Shown: positions 44,340 through 52,975 of the stretch, piece by piece
Position numbering within the stretch: the first letter of the stretch is position 1
Layout of the letters: each line of letters starts with the position of its first letter
NCBI RefSeq assembly: GCF_000243115.2
Contig: NZ_CP007035.1
Span: 1,426,001-1,490,000, forward strand
DNA from: Niabella soli DSM 19437
GTDB taxonomy: Bacteria > Bacteroidota > Bacteroidia > Chitinophagales > Chitinophagaceae
Reading direction: 5' to 3'
Length of the DNA: 64,000 nt
Made by a program: the position numbers and the translations under genes
The notes under the pieces: model-generated
Database searches by the model: none
What the model was told of the DNA's origin: nothing
What the model saw: only the letters and a program-made list of their open reading frames with translations

Positions 44340-44777
44340 TTATTTGATATCAGGTGCCGTCTTTTTAACCCCGTCTTGTATGGCTCGTTCAAGTATAGCC
44401 ATATTTATATCTGTTAAACTTTTGAATCGGATACAATAACCCGTTACACTGGCCTTACCAATTGTTTTTCCGTAGGTCCCGGGTAAATACTTTTTGTCTT
44501 CAATACCCATAATATAAACTGAAATCCCGTTGGTGTTTGCGCTGATGCCCAACTGGTAAAACGCTTTGGTTTTTCCGTCAGCATATTTTAACACCTGGGA
44601 TCCATATCCAACATTAGGATTTGAAACAACCCTCCCTTGCCCGTCTTTACCGTCCAGAAACCATAATTTACATTTTGGCATTAGCTGAAGGATGCGTTTA
44701 TGCAATGTTTCAAGGTCGGCCCGTTTTGGATGAGGCTGACCGTTGATATACTGTTTGATCTGTTCCTGTAGGGTCAT
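44340..44777 (-). CDS. DUF1801-like protein
   Basis: This 145-residue protein starts at ATG 44777 (MTLQEQIKQYINGQPHPKRA); the longer frame adds a basic leader that runs into the neighbouring repeat. The pattern LWFLDGKDGQGRVVSNPNVG and FYQLGISANTNGISVYIMGI fits the DUF1801 (YdhG/frataxin-like fold) family. Function is unknown. It lies between two copies of the hairpin repeat. Confidence 0.8.
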   Translation of the reverse strand: MTLQEQIKQYINGQPHPKRADLETLHKRILQLMPKCKLWFLDGKDGQGRVVSNPNVGYGSQVLKYADGKTKAFYQLGISANTNGISVYIMGIEDKKYLPGTYGKTIGKASVTGYCIRFKSLTDINMAILERAIQDGVKKTAPDIK

Positions 44778-44802
44778 TTTAATCGTTTTCGATCTTTTCC
44801 GT

Positions 44803-44922
44803 CGCCGTTGGTGTTGAGCAGCATATGCAGCGGGGCAGCACACCACGGTGCAACCGAAAGGTATAACGCCCTTGTTGGTGTCACTCCCTCGTCGAAGGCA
44901 GCACGCAACACCAACAAGGGCA
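44803..44922. repeat. ~110 bp hairpin repeat, copy B
   Basis: GTTGAGCAGCATATGCAGCG begins the unit. A perfect 14 bp stem, GCCCTTGTTGGTGT (44868-44881) with ACACCAACAAGGGC (44908-44921), encloses the CTCGTCGAAGGCAG loop. Confidence 0.85.
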
Positions 44923-44927
44923 TAATT

Positions 44928-45425
44928 TTATTTTTTTGATAAGGTTGCCAACAGTTCTTCCAGGTTGCTCAATGACATTTTCATTCCCTGGGTGAAGCCG
45001 TCCAATATCCTTTCCAGCCTTTCGAGCGATTCATTATAAATGCTGATGCTGACTTTTGTTGTCCCGTTTTCTTCGCTGAAATTGTGATCCCATTCGGAAC
45101 CCGGCAATTCAGGGTTTTCATTTTCGTCAGCAAAAGCATTATACATTTTAAAATTAGTTTTAGGCGTAATGGAAGTATATTCCTGAATGCCCCAACGCGC
45201 CTGCCCTTCGGGACTTACCATTGCATAAAATCTTTTGCCGCCCACTTTAAAATCCATGTACTTCGTGCGGGACGTGAAGGGTTTAGGCGCCACCCATTGG
45301 TCTAGCAATTCCTTCTTTGTAAAAGCATCCCATACCAGCGAAAGTTCCGCATCAAATTCCCTGTTTATCAATACTGTCTTTGTTGACTTATCAACAGTAA
45401 AATCAAATTGTAGATTGTTGCTCAT
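44928..45425 (-). CDS. SRPBCC (AHSA1-like) protein
   Basis: This 165-residue protein shows the AHSA1/START-like fold: [20 protein letters not shown], then [12 protein letters not shown] and the C-terminal [12 protein letters not shown]-like helix ([17 protein letters not shown]). These proteins bind hydrophobic ligands and commonly pair with an ArsR regulator, as here: its ATG overlaps the regulator's stop by 4 nt. Ligand unknown. Confidence 0.92.
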   Translation of the reverse strand: MSNNLQFDFTVDKSTKTVLINREFDAELSLVWDAFTKKELLDQWVAPKPFTSRTKYMDFKVGGKRFYAMVSPEGQARWGIQEYTSITPKTNFKMYNAFADENENPELPGSEWDHNFSEENGTTKVSISIYNESLERLERILDGFTQGMKMSLSNLEELLATLSKK

Positions 45426-45760
45426 TTTTTTTGTTTTTTTATTGTTGCTAATATATTATCCAATTGATTAAACCGGGTTTCCCAGATCTTCCGGTATTGC
45501 TCCAACCAGTTATCTATTTCTTTCATTTTGTCGATTTCAAGAGTGTAATAAATTTCCCTTCCCTGGCAGGTTTGTTTTACCAGCTCGCATTCCGTCAGGA
45601 TGCGCAAATGTTTTGATACAGCCTGCCGGGTCGTGTTAAAGTTCTCTGCAATAGCGTTGGGCGTCATCGCCTGCAAGGCAATTAAAGCGATAATAGCCCG
45701 GCGTGTTGGGTCCGCTATAGCTTGAAATATATCTCGTCTCATTTGTTTAAACAGGTTCAT
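45422..45760 (-). CDS. ArsR-family winged-helix regulator paired with SRPBCC gene
   Basis: This 112-residue protein has the [23 protein letters not shown] and [20 protein letters not shown]; no metal-site Cys pair is evident, so it probably senses another signal. An internal ATG at 45742 ([11 protein letters not shown]) is an equally good start and agrees better with the family. Two identical operator boxes lie just upstream. Confidence 0.9.
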   Translation of the reverse strand: MNLFKQMRRDIFQAIADPTRRAIIALIALQAMTPNAIAENFNTTRQAVSKHLRILTECELVKQTCQGREIYYTLEIDKMKEIDNWLEQYRKIWETRFNQLDNILATIKKQKK

Positions 45761-45766
45761 TTAAGA

Positions 45767-45804
45767 AACCTTTCGGTTGCAAATATACGCGCAACCTTTC
45801 GGTT
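45767..45804. promoter_or_regulatory. Two-box operator and -7 promoter of the ArsR/SRPBCC operon
   Basis: Two identical 12 bp boxes AACCTTTCGGTT (45767-45778 and 45793-45804) have centres 26 bp apart, each with dyad AACC....GGTT. Between them lies TATATTTG (45780-45787, minus strand), a perfect Bacteroidota -7 box. Regulator bound to both boxes would cover the promoter. Confidence 0.75.
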
Positions 45805-45845
45805 TCTCAAATTTTTTTTAAAATTTTTTATTTCCCGTAGGCGTT

Positions 45846-45952
45846 TGAGCCGCATATGCAGCGAGGCAACACATCGCGGCACAATCAGGAAGTATAATGA
45901 ATTTGTTGGTGTTATGCTATCGCCGCATGCAGGACGCAACACCAACAAGGGC
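45846..45952. repeat. ~110 bp hairpin repeat, copy C
   Basis: GAGCCGCATATGCAGCGAGG, then GGCACAATCAGGAAGTATAA, TTTGTTGGTGTTATGC and GACGCAACACCAACAAGGGC align with copies A and B. Confidence 0.8.
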
Positions 45953-45977
45953 TGAGAGTAAAATGAGGAATAGTTTG

Positions 45978-46550
45978 TTAATGATTAAAACCTATAGAAC
46001 CTTTACTTTCTCTTCCCAAAAGTTGGTCCTTAAGATTTTCGAATTCGTCATCCGTTAAAACATCACGATCTCGTAAAAATTCAAGCTTGCTAAGCTGCCC
46101 GTCCATCGGAAGAGCTTTATCTATTTTTCCATATTTGTTTAATAGAAATTGGTTAGACGCTTCAATTACTTCGATTGAAAAATCCAATACTTCTGGCTTA
46201 TTTCTGGAATTAAATGGAAATTCAATAGAACTTCCGTCATAAGTTAAAATAGTAATACTCTTTTTTCGGGTAGCAAGCGCTAATACTAAGAAAAACATTC
46301 CTCCAATAAAAGCAACGGTCGACGCCTCAGTGCCCGACCCCAATAAAAAGAGCCCTCCTATAACAACCATAGAAAAGGATATTACTAAGAAATTATCATT
46401 CGTTTTTGTTTGTATCCTTTTCTTATTACTTATATTCTCAAATGGCACCTCGTATTCAAGAGAATCCAAGAGCGAAGCACTCTCAATTTTCAGGCCTGTC
46501 CGTAGAATATCCACTTTTTGTCTTTTAAAATACCGTCTGGTTGATAACAT
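45978..46550 (-). CDS. Hypothetical membrane protein with SHOCT-like C-terminus
   Basis: This 190-residue protein has a PH-like N-terminal region (RQKVDILRTGLKIESASLLD), two transmembrane helices (about residues 53-70 and 76-92) and a C-terminal short helical SHOCT-type segment (GQLSKLEFLRDRDVLTDDEF). SHOCT segments are thought to promote oligomerisation. No function can be assigned. Confidence 0.75.
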   Translation of the reverse strand: MLSTRRYFKRQKVDILRTGLKIESASLLDSLEYEVPFENISNKKRIQTKTNDNFLVISFSMVVIGGLFLLGSGTEASTVAFIGGMFFLVLALATRKKSITILTYDGSSIEFPFNSRNKPEVLDFSIEVIEASNQFLLNKYGKIDKALPMDGQLSKLEFLRDRDVLTDDEFENLKDQLLGRESKGSIGFNH

Positions 46551-46630
46551 TATGAATGAATACGTTTAAGTGATAGCCTACGTTAGTCTTTACCTATCAA
46601 TTATTTTCGGCGGCTGAATATACAAAGAAA

Positions 46631-47323
46631 TCAAAAATCAGCAATAAGCAATCGCCTTAACTCCGCTACCCCTGTCGTTGCCGGCATTTCAATGGTAACC
46701 AGGCCGGGAATATTTCTTATTTGAGGAATTGTTTTATCAATAATATACTTCGGAACAGATGCGGGCACTTCCTCAATTAATCCGGCCGCGGGGTAAACGA
46801 CTAATGAAGTACCGATCACCACAAAAATATCTGCATCTGCCGCCAGGCGTGCAGCGGGACCGATCATTGGCACCGGTTCGCCAAACCAAACAATATCCGG
46901 GCGCAACTGCCCGCCATCCGGGGCCTTATCGCCTAAATGAATAGCGTTTTTTATTTCATAAGAAGGCTTTACGGAGCGATCGCTGCGCATTTTAAAAATT
47001 TCACCATGCAAATGCAGCACATTGGCAGAACCGGCCCGCTCGTGCAGGTCATCGATATTTTGAGTAACGATCTGCACTTCAAAATACTTTTCCAGTTCCG
47101 CCAACCCCAGGTGCGCTGCGTTGGGCTGTGCATCCGCTACGTTTTTACGGCGCATATTATAAAAATCAAGCACCAAAGCCGGGTCATGCCGCCAGCCTTC
47201 CGGAGAAGCAACCTCGGTAACGTCATAGCCTTCCCAAAGCCCGTCGCTGTCGCGAAAGGTTCGCAACCCGCTTTCAGCGCTGATGCCAGCGCCGGTTAAG
47301 ACCACTAACTTTTTCAATTTCAT
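46631..47323 (-). CDS. cobB: NAD-dependent protein deacylase (sirtuin, CobB-like)
   Basis: This 230-residue sirtuin has the NAD-binding GAGISAESGLRTFRDSDGLW, IVTQNIDDLHERAG and the catalytic His in LHLHGEIF. FYNMRRKN supplies the Tyr-x-x-Arg pair of the class III type, which favours succinyl/malonyl-lysine removal. The four zinc-binding cysteines are missing in the segment between HGEIF and LRPDIVWFGE, as I believe is usual for this Bacteroidota subgroup. Confidence 0.93.
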   Translation of the reverse strand: MKLKKLVVLTGAGISAESGLRTFRDSDGLWEGYDVTEVASPEGWRHDPALVLDFYNMRRKNVADAQPNAAHLGLAELEKYFEVQIVTQNIDDLHERAGSANVLHLHGEIFKMRSDRSVKPSYEIKNAIHLGDKAPDGGQLRPDIVWFGEPVPMIGPAARLAADADIFVVIGTSLVVYPAAGLIEEVPASVPKYIIDKTIPQIRNIPGLVTIEMPATTGVAELRRLLIADF

Positions 47324-47343
47324 CCGCTAATTTATAAAACAAT

Positions 47344-48195
47344 TTACCCATTTTTCAATTTCCGGTGCTCTTGCATTCTTCTAATCAAGATCCCCAACCC
47401 TATTCCACCCAACCACAATGGCCATATGGAAAGCAGGCCAATAAATATATCTGCGCACCAGGAAGCCCCGTTCGCTAATGCATTGATCATTTTTATGCCA
47501 AAGCCAGGCTTATCATTATAACTGTAGCCGTTCTTGGGGGCAATAACAGCAAGATTGATCGTACTGTATCGGGTTTGATTAGCAAGATAACCCAGCCGGC
47601 TTTCAGCAGATTCTATCTCTTCCTGCAGATCGTTCACCTCGCGTTGGATCTTTAAGGCATCTTCAGTCGTCTTTGCCTGCTTTAAGAATTCGAGGTATTT
47701 ATCCCGTGTTTGCTTTTTGGTCAACAGCCGGGCTTTTGTATCAACGATCTGTCCGCTTACTTCTTCTGAAGTGATACTTCGCTCCAGTTGCTTTGCATCC
47801 GTTCCCGGCAATTCATTCAGCAGGTCCTCAAAGTAAACCACCGGTACTTTTATTAACAATAACGCTTCCTGCTCTTCATCGGTTTCGGTATTTTCTTCTT
47901 TTGCAATATAGGCGCCGTACTTTTTTGTAAGGTTCCCGATCTTCTGACTATAGGCAACCAGGTTATTGGTTTCAATTTTCACTTCGGCATCCTTGATGAT
48001 CTTCTTATCGGCATCCGCCGGAACTGTTGCCATACCCGGGCTGACCGGGGACGCTCCTTGTGTAGTTGAATCACTGACCGCAACCGCTGCTGTTTTTTGT
48101 TCGTCTACGGCGAGCTTATCTTCGTGTTCATTTCCATTATTACAGGCAAATAATACCAGGGGTAATGCAAGCATTACCAAAAATCGGCGCATCAT
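47344..48195 (-). CDS. DUF4349-domain lipoprotein
   Basis: This 283-residue protein has a lipoprotein signal (MMRRFLVMLALPLVLFAC), a DUF4349 domain (about residues 62-245, KDAEVKIETNNLVAYSQKIG onward) with a central coiled coil (IQREVNDLQEEIESAESRLG), and a C-terminal transmembrane helix (LLSIWPLWLGGIGLGILI). Function unknown; it is an envelope protein lying 20 nt upstream of the sirtuin gene in the same direction. Confidence 0.9.
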   Translation of the reverse strand: MMRRFLVMLALPLVLFACNNGNEHEDKLAVDEQKTAAVAVSDSTTQGASPVSPGMATVPADADKKIIKDAEVKIETNNLVAYSQKIGNLTKKYGAYIAKEENTETDEEQEALLLIKVPVVYFEDLLNELPGTDAKQLERSITSEEVSGQIVDTKARLLTKKQTRDKYLEFLKQAKTTEDALKIQREVNDLQEEIESAESRLGYLANQTRYSTINLAVIAPKNGYSYNDKPGFGIKMINALANGASWCADIFIGLLSIWPLWLGGIGLGILIRRMQEHRKLKNG

Positions 48196-48356
48196 AAATA
48201 TAGTTTTAAAAGTTTTTGTAATGAGTTACCAATGGCTGAAAGCACTAGCAGTACAGGTTTCCGGATATCCTGCTCCCCAATCCTTCCAATAAAACAATTG
48301 TTCTTTTAAGGCTTAATACATCATTGCAAAAAAGGTAACCGGGCTGGTTTTGTTAA

Positions 48357-48393
48357 TAAAAAAACAAAAGCCCCTGTTAAAAAACGAGGGGCC
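48357..48393 (-). terminator. Probable intrinsic terminator
   Basis: The stem GCCCCT/AGGGGC is followed on the minus strand by CTTTTGTTTTTTT. It begins 26 nt after the stop at 48419. Confidence 0.6.
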
Positions 48394-48418
48394 ATTTGCA
48401 TCAAGCGTTGACCGCTAA

Positions 48419-49228
48419 CTAAACTACTACTGTTGTTATTTCTTCGGAAACGGGAGTTGCCTCTTCCATAAAATAATGTTTATAATGCTCACTTACTTTA
48501 TCAGATTGCTGCACCCCATTAATAAATAATTTACCATCGATATACTGGATCTTATTGTCGCGTCCTTTATCAATAAGCCCTTCCCGCTGCATCTGGAGAC
48601 TGGCGTCTTTTAACCGCAGCAATTGCCGTTTGGTTTTCAGTAACTCATCATTAACGTGCGGCGCCCATTTTTTAAAATGAAAATTCATATTAATCTTTTG
48701 TTCCAGCAATTTCTTCTGCGCATCCTCTATCTGTATTTTTATGGCTTCCTGGTTTATATTCCGCATGGCCGCTTCTACCTGGTTTTTTATTTTTTCCTGA
48801 TCAACCGGCGGTACGGACCGCCGCATGGCGTCAGCTATCTTTTTCTCCATTGCGGCCGTATTGATCCGGGCGGTAGCCGTTTTTATATCCCGGTTAATTT
48901 TATCCCAGTCTACTTTTTTTACGGCTTCTATCGCCTGCAATTTTACTTTTGCAAGATCTAACTGGGCCATTGCCGCATCTACCTGACGTCGTACATTTTC
49001 CCTTGTGGCTTCCGTCCAGCCGGTATTAAAATTGTTCATCTGCTCATCCAAATATTTGAGGGCATCATCCAATCGGCCTGTTTCGAACTCTGTTTTGGGT
49101 ATTGTGTCCCTGTTAGCCGGCTGCTCCGGCTGACGATACCTCACCGGTTGTTGCAGCAACACAAACGACGAGCAGGCTATGGCAATAATAGCAATTACAA
49201 CCGGGGTTAAAATACATCTCTTTTTCAT
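48419..49228 (-). CDS. Exported helical repeat protein, function unknown
   Basis: This 269-residue protein has an N-terminal signal or anchor (MKKRCILTPVVIAIIAIACS SFVLL region). Residues 50-180 form amphipathic helical repeats of the type W-D-K-I-N-R-D-I...A-x-A-x-I, e.g. VKKVDWDKINRDIKTATARI and VDQEKIKNQVEAAMRNINQE. The C-terminal part reads YIDGKLFINGVQQSDKVSEH. No family name is recalled. An inverted repeat 35 nt upstream may control it. Confidence 0.75.
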   Translation of the reverse strand: MKKRCILTPVVIAIIAIACSSFVLLQQPVRYRQPEQPANRDTIPKTEFETGRLDDALKYLDEQMNNFNTGWTEATRENVRRQVDAAMAQLDLAKVKLQAIEAVKKVDWDKINRDIKTATARINTAAMEKKIADAMRRSVPPVDQEKIKNQVEAAMRNINQEAIKIQIEDAQKKLLEQKINMNFHFKKWAPHVNDELLKTKRQLLRLKDASLQMQREGLIDKGRDNKIQYIDGKLFINGVQQSDKVSEHYKHYFMEEATPVSEEITTVVV

Positions 49229-49262
49229 CAGTTGGTTTTTTTGAGTTTAAAATAACGAAATG

Positions 49263-49283
49263 GTTCGTAGTCAAAGTACGAAC
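49263..49283. promoter_or_regulatory. Inverted repeat upstream of the helical-repeat gene
   Basis: GTTCGTA-GTCAAAG-TACGAAC is a perfect 7 bp dyad with a 7 nt spacer, placed 35-55 nt before the ATG. It has the form of a regulator-binding site; no regulator is identified. Confidence 0.4.
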
Positions 49284-49313
49284 AAATACGTAATTTATGG
49301 AGTTAAGAGAATG

Positions 49314-50198
49314 TTATAATAAGGAATCCGCCGCTAGTAATATTTGCCAGGCCTTATCAACGGCCCCGTCAATGATCATTTTTTTGGCATACAGATGTAG
49401 TAATTCCAAGGCAGTAGTTTTAGGGTGCTTCGCTTTTAATACATCTAAATAATCATCGCTGAATGTCGCATCTTTCTGAGGGATCACTGTTACATTAGCG
49501 AGCATGCCCAGGTCGTTACCCGAAAGGATAAAACTGTTTTTTATTGAGGCCGGCAGTGCGTCCACTCCTACCCCAAGGTGAATATTAGGCTTAGGCACTT
49601 TAAAAAGATTTTGTTCATCTACTTTACAATACCAATCGCCGCCCAACCGCGCTACCTGGTTGATCTTTTGCTGATCGACTCTTTTATCCGCGTCGAGGAT
49701 CGCATCATCCAAATGCAGCAGCAACACTTCGCAAATCACGAGGTTGCCCGCACCGCCTTCGCTGCCTAATGTTTTTACTTCCAATACCCGGCATTCCATT
49801 TTTGCTTTGCTCTCTTTAACCAGCGGCGGCTTGATAATGGAGGAGGGCTGCATGGTAAAGCCGGCTTTTTGAAATTCATTTACCCCTTTATCATATTCGC
49901 AACTGGCCAGGGATGTTTGTTGCACCATCGCATAATCCACAATATTGATGGCCACTTCCGGCACTTCCAGCACATTTTCAAGTGTATGCTTGGTAGTATT
50001 ATTACGCACCCGGCGCGCCGGACTGAAAATCACCACCGGTGGATTTGTTGAAAACAAATTAAAAAAACTGAACGGGCTCAGGTTCACAATATCTTCCCTG
50101 TTTACGGTGCTGGCAAAACAAACAGGGCGCGGCGCAATGATGTGCTGCAGGTAATGCTGTTTGTCGAAGCCATTAAGGCTATTTAAATCAATTATCAT
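49314..50198 (-). CDS. Flavin reductase-family protein
   Basis: This 294-residue protein has the flavin reductase split-barrel domain: HIIAPRPVCFASTVNREDIV, NLSPFSFFNLFSTNPPVVIF and VAINIVDYAMVQQTSLAS. Members bind FMN and may supply reduced flavin to a partner oxygenase. It is the last gene of the minus-strand tyrosine degradation group, where it may be an accessory enzyme. Its C-terminal ~80 residues are extra relative to the basic domain. Confidence 0.88.
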   Translation of the reverse strand: MIIDLNSLNGFDKQHYLQHIIAPRPVCFASTVNREDIVNLSPFSFFNLFSTNPPVVIFSPARRVRNNTTKHTLENVLEVPEVAINIVDYAMVQQTSLASCEYDKGVNEFQKAGFTMQPSSIIKPPLVKESKAKMECRVLEVKTLGSEGGAGNLVICEVLLLHLDDAILDADKRVDQQKINQVARLGGDWYCKVDEQNLFKVPKPNIHLGVGVDALPASIKNSFILSGNDLGMLANVTVIPQKDATFSDDYLDVLKAKHPKTTALELLHLYAKKMIIDGAVDKAWQILLAADSLL

Positions 50199-50202
50199 AG
50201 TT

Positions 50203-50262
50203 TCTTTTACCGCAGAGAAATGAGAACGCAGCGTTTACGCAGGAGTATATTTAATATTCTTT
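50203..50262. repeat. CGCAGAG/ACGCAG-type words before the flavin reductase gene
   Basis: ACCGCAGAGAAATGAGAACG and CAGCGTTTACGCAGGAG recall the words at 40975-41150 and at 50735-50745. Confidence 0.35.
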
Positions 50263-50288
50263 CATTACTCATCGTTGTGCAAATAGAA

Positions 50289-50675
50289 TCAAAAGTTATA
50301 TACAATTCGTTGAAATCCGTTTTTAAGTAACCCCACATTAAAATTTATCAGATAGCCAAGTTTTTTATCAGCCAATTTTAAATAGGTGATTAATTGTGCT
50401 TTAAACACAGGCTCCATGGTAATTACAGACTTCACTTCAATGATAATTTGACCTTCTACCAAAATATCAATTACATATATCTTACCAAGAGGAACCTGCT
50501 TATAAGTCATTTCAACAGGCACCTGAGCCACTGCATTCATACATCGCAACTCAAACTCTCGCATTAGTGCAATAACATAGGCAGACTCCAGTAATCCGGG
50601 GCCTAATTCCCTATGAACTGTTATGCTGGCATCTAAAATTATACCTCCTATTCGGTTTAATTCATCGTTAGTCAT
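50289..50675 (-). CDS. GxxExxY protein
   Basis: This 128-residue protein has the family signature GPGLLESAY, preceded by ILDASITVHRELG and followed by VDILVEGQIIIEVKSV, where D/E-x-K recalls a PD-(D/E)XK-like fold. The biological role of the family is not settled. It is inserted between the FAH-family gene and the flavin reductase gene in the same orientation and shares no metabolic logic with them, so it looks like an interloper. Confidence 0.9.
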   Translation of the reverse strand: MTNDELNRIGGIILDASITVHRELGPGLLESAYVIALMREFELRCMNAVAQVPVEMTYKQVPLGKIYVIDILVEGQIIIEVKSVITMEPVFKAQLITYLKLADKKLGYLINFNVGLLKNGFQRIVYNF

Positions 50676-50728
50676 AAGAAAGTGTTTATTTCAAAAGTTG
50701 CAAAAACCGCTGCGAAATCTCCCTGTCC

Positions 50729-51727
50729 TCACTTCTCTGCGGTTAACTTTTTCTGAGCTAAGATACTAAACTCCTTATCTTCTCTTTCAATCTTATTCTC
50801 CAATCTGCCCAGCCCTTCAATTTCCATCACCACGGTATCGCCCTCCTGCAGCCATTGTTCTTTATAATCCGGATCATTCAGCTTACCGGTCCCGTTCAGC
50901 TCCAGGAAGCAACCGGTGCCCACGGTGCCGCTGCCGATAACATCCCCAGGGTAAAGGTCTGCACCATAGGAAGCCCGTTCAATGAGCTCTGCAAAGGTCC
51001 AGTCCATATCTGCCAGGTTCCCCGCACTCACCTGCTTTTCGTTCACCCAACAGCGCATTGCCAGGTTCCAGCTTTTGCCTATATGCCCCGGCTTTGGTGC
51101 TGTTTCGTGTTGCTGCAACTCATCCAAAGTCACCAGCCAGGGACCAATAACCGTTGCAAAATCCTTTCCTTTTGCCGGGCCCAGGTTCAGCAACATTTCT
51201 TCCATTTGCAGGGTGCGGGCGCTCATATCATTCATGATCATTAACCCGCCGATATATTGATCCGCCTCCGCGGCTTTTATATTGCGCCCTTTTTTGCAGA
51301 TAACGATGGCTGCTTCCAACTCAAAATCCAGCTTGTGAAAATGATCGGGCATGCATTTGATTGCTCCCGGCCCGATAATGCTATTGTGATTGGTAAAATA
51401 AAAAACAGGGTATTGATCAAATTCAGGGGTCATAGGCACTTTGCGGTTACGTCTTGCAGATGCCACATGCTGACGAAAAGCATATCCATCCCTGCAGGAA
51501 GTGGGATGCGGAACGGGCGCCAGTAATGGAACGGCATGTACCGGAATGCCGCTAACCCTTCCGGATGCACCCATTTCTGCTACTGTTTTGATTGCCGCAA
51601 TACTTTCATCCCAATTATCGAGAATGTATTGCATCGTAACCGGCGTGGCCGAAAGCTCATATATATTGTCTCCCATCAGCAATCCGGCCTGCCCTTTATC
51701 TCTGTTTAAAAACGATACCAGTTTCAT
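50729..51727 (-). CDS. Fumarylacetoacetate hydrolase-family protein
   Basis: This 332-residue protein has the FAH C-terminal catalytic domain: LDFELEAAIVICKKGRNI, MIMNDMSARTLQMEEM, KGKDFATVIGPWLV and VIGSGTVGTGCFLELNG, with metal-binding acidic residues. It would split fumarylacetoacetate to fumarate and acetoacetate, the last step of tyrosine degradation; the neighbouring hppD, aminotransferase and hmgA support this. It is the short (~330-residue) form, so a related acylpyruvate hydrolase role cannot be excluded. Confidence 0.9.
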   Translation of the reverse strand: MKLVSFLNRDKGQAGLLMGDNIYELSATPVTMQYILDNWDESIAAIKTVAEMGASGRVSGIPVHAVPLLAPVPHPTSCRDGYAFRQHVASARRNRKVPMTPEFDQYPVFYFTNHNSIIGPGAIKCMPDHFHKLDFELEAAIVICKKGRNIKAAEADQYIGGLMIMNDMSARTLQMEEMLLNLGPAKGKDFATVIGPWLVTLDELQQHETAPKPGHIGKSWNLAMRCWVNEKQVSAGNLADMDWTFAELIERASYGADLYPGDVIGSGTVGTGCFLELNGTGKLNDPDYKEQWLQEGDTVVMEIEGLGRLENKIEREDKEFSILAQKKLTAEK

Positions 51728-51737
51728 TGTTTTATTT

Positions 51738-52964
51738 TTAATGGATGGTTGCCAAGCTGTTTTCTAATACATGCCTTAGTTTTTCCAACAACGGCGTTAT
51801 GTCTTCCTCCTTACAGGTACCCACACTTAAACGGTACCAGTTAGCTGCATTTACCGCACCAAAAACCGAAAACGGCAACACGGCGATCCCTGCTTCGTTC
51901 AATAATAGCGGAGTAAAATCTCCCGGTATATCGATCTTCAGAGAAAGATATATGGATGCCTGGGGTGCTATTGCCTCAACCGGCAATCCCTCCTTTTTAA
52001 ATTTCATAATAGCGTTATAAATCAGTTCCAGCCGCAATTGCAGCTTCTCTTTAAATGAAATCAGAAAATCCTTTACGCTATCCTGATGCCGTAAAAAGTT
52101 TGCAAGCGCCACCTGCTCCGGATTGGGCGCCCAGGCCCCCATGTGGCTCAATACTGCTTTCATTTTTGCAATTACCGGTTCCGGTCCGTAGCACCAACCC
52201 ACACGCACGCCCGTTGCCGCAAAGCCTTTACTGATGGCATCGATATAAATGGTGTACGGTCGTACTTCCGGGCAAACAGCAACCGGATCAGCGGCACCAT
52301 CGTTATACGTAAGCAGGTTATAAATATTATCGAAAAGAATATACAGCTTCTTTCTATTAGCGCCACGCCGTTCATTTTCCTGTACTACCAGCTCGCAGAC
52401 CGCTTTTAGTTGTTCGGCAGAAAAAAAAGTGCCCGTAGGATTTTGCGGCGAACATAAAGCCAGCAACACTGCATCCCTGATAAAGGGTTTTATTTCGGCC
52501 GCCGTGGGCATAAAATTATTTTCGGCCTTTGTGTGGATCACACAGGGTGTTGCCCGCGTAAGCTCCGCATAATACTCGTTGTTCCAGGAAGGCACGGGGT
52601 AAATGATCACATCTCCCGGATCTACAATTACCTGGTAAGTGGTATAGATCAGGGGCCGCCCGCCCGCGGCTACGAGTATTTCCGAAGGTTTGTAATGATG
52701 CCGCTGAAAGGTTTGAAGATAATCCGAAAGTACCTTTCTTAGTTCGGGGTTCCCCTCTGCAATCGGATAATTGGTTTGTTTCTGCTGATAAGCCCTGATA
52801 ATTTCCTTTTCCAGCAATACGGGGATCGGGAAAATGGAAGGGTCAAAATCCCCTACAGTATAATTATGTATGATTTCGCCGTTGCGCACCCGCTCTTTAA
52901 CGGCATTGCTGATCGCCAGGATCTTTGATGCGGAAAGGGTTTCGGCTAAATGTGATAGCTTCAT
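51738..52964 (-). CDS. PLP-dependent class I aminotransferase (probable tyrosine aminotransferase)
   Basis: This 408-residue enzyme shows the PLP Lys in IDAISKGFAATGVRVGWCYG, and ALCSPQNPTGTFFSAEQL plus the C-terminal WYRLSVGTC (Arg for the substrate carboxylate). In this operon it most likely transfers the amino group from tyrosine or phenylalanine, producing the substrate of HppD, which is encoded just upstream. It lies 10 nt before the FAH-family gene. Confidence 0.88.
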   Translation of the reverse strand: MKLSHLAETLSASKILAISNAVKERVRNGEIIHNYTVGDFDPSIFPIPVLLEKEIIRAYQQKQTNYPIAEGNPELRKVLSDYLQTFQRHHYKPSEILVAAGGRPLIYTTYQVIVDPGDVIIYPVPSWNNEYYAELTRATPCVIHTKAENNFMPTAAEIKPFIRDAVLLALCSPQNPTGTFFSAEQLKAVCELVVQENERRGANRKKLYILFDNIYNLLTYNDGAADPVAVCPEVRPYTIYIDAISKGFAATGVRVGWCYGPEPVIAKMKAVLSHMGAWAPNPEQVALANFLRHQDSVKDFLISFKEKLQLRLELIYNAIMKFKKEGLPVEAIAPQASIYLSLKIDIPGDFTPLLLNEAGIAVLPFSVFGAVNAANWYRLSVGTCKEEDITPLLEKLRHVLENSLATIH

Positions 52965-52975
52965 TGGAAATGTAA

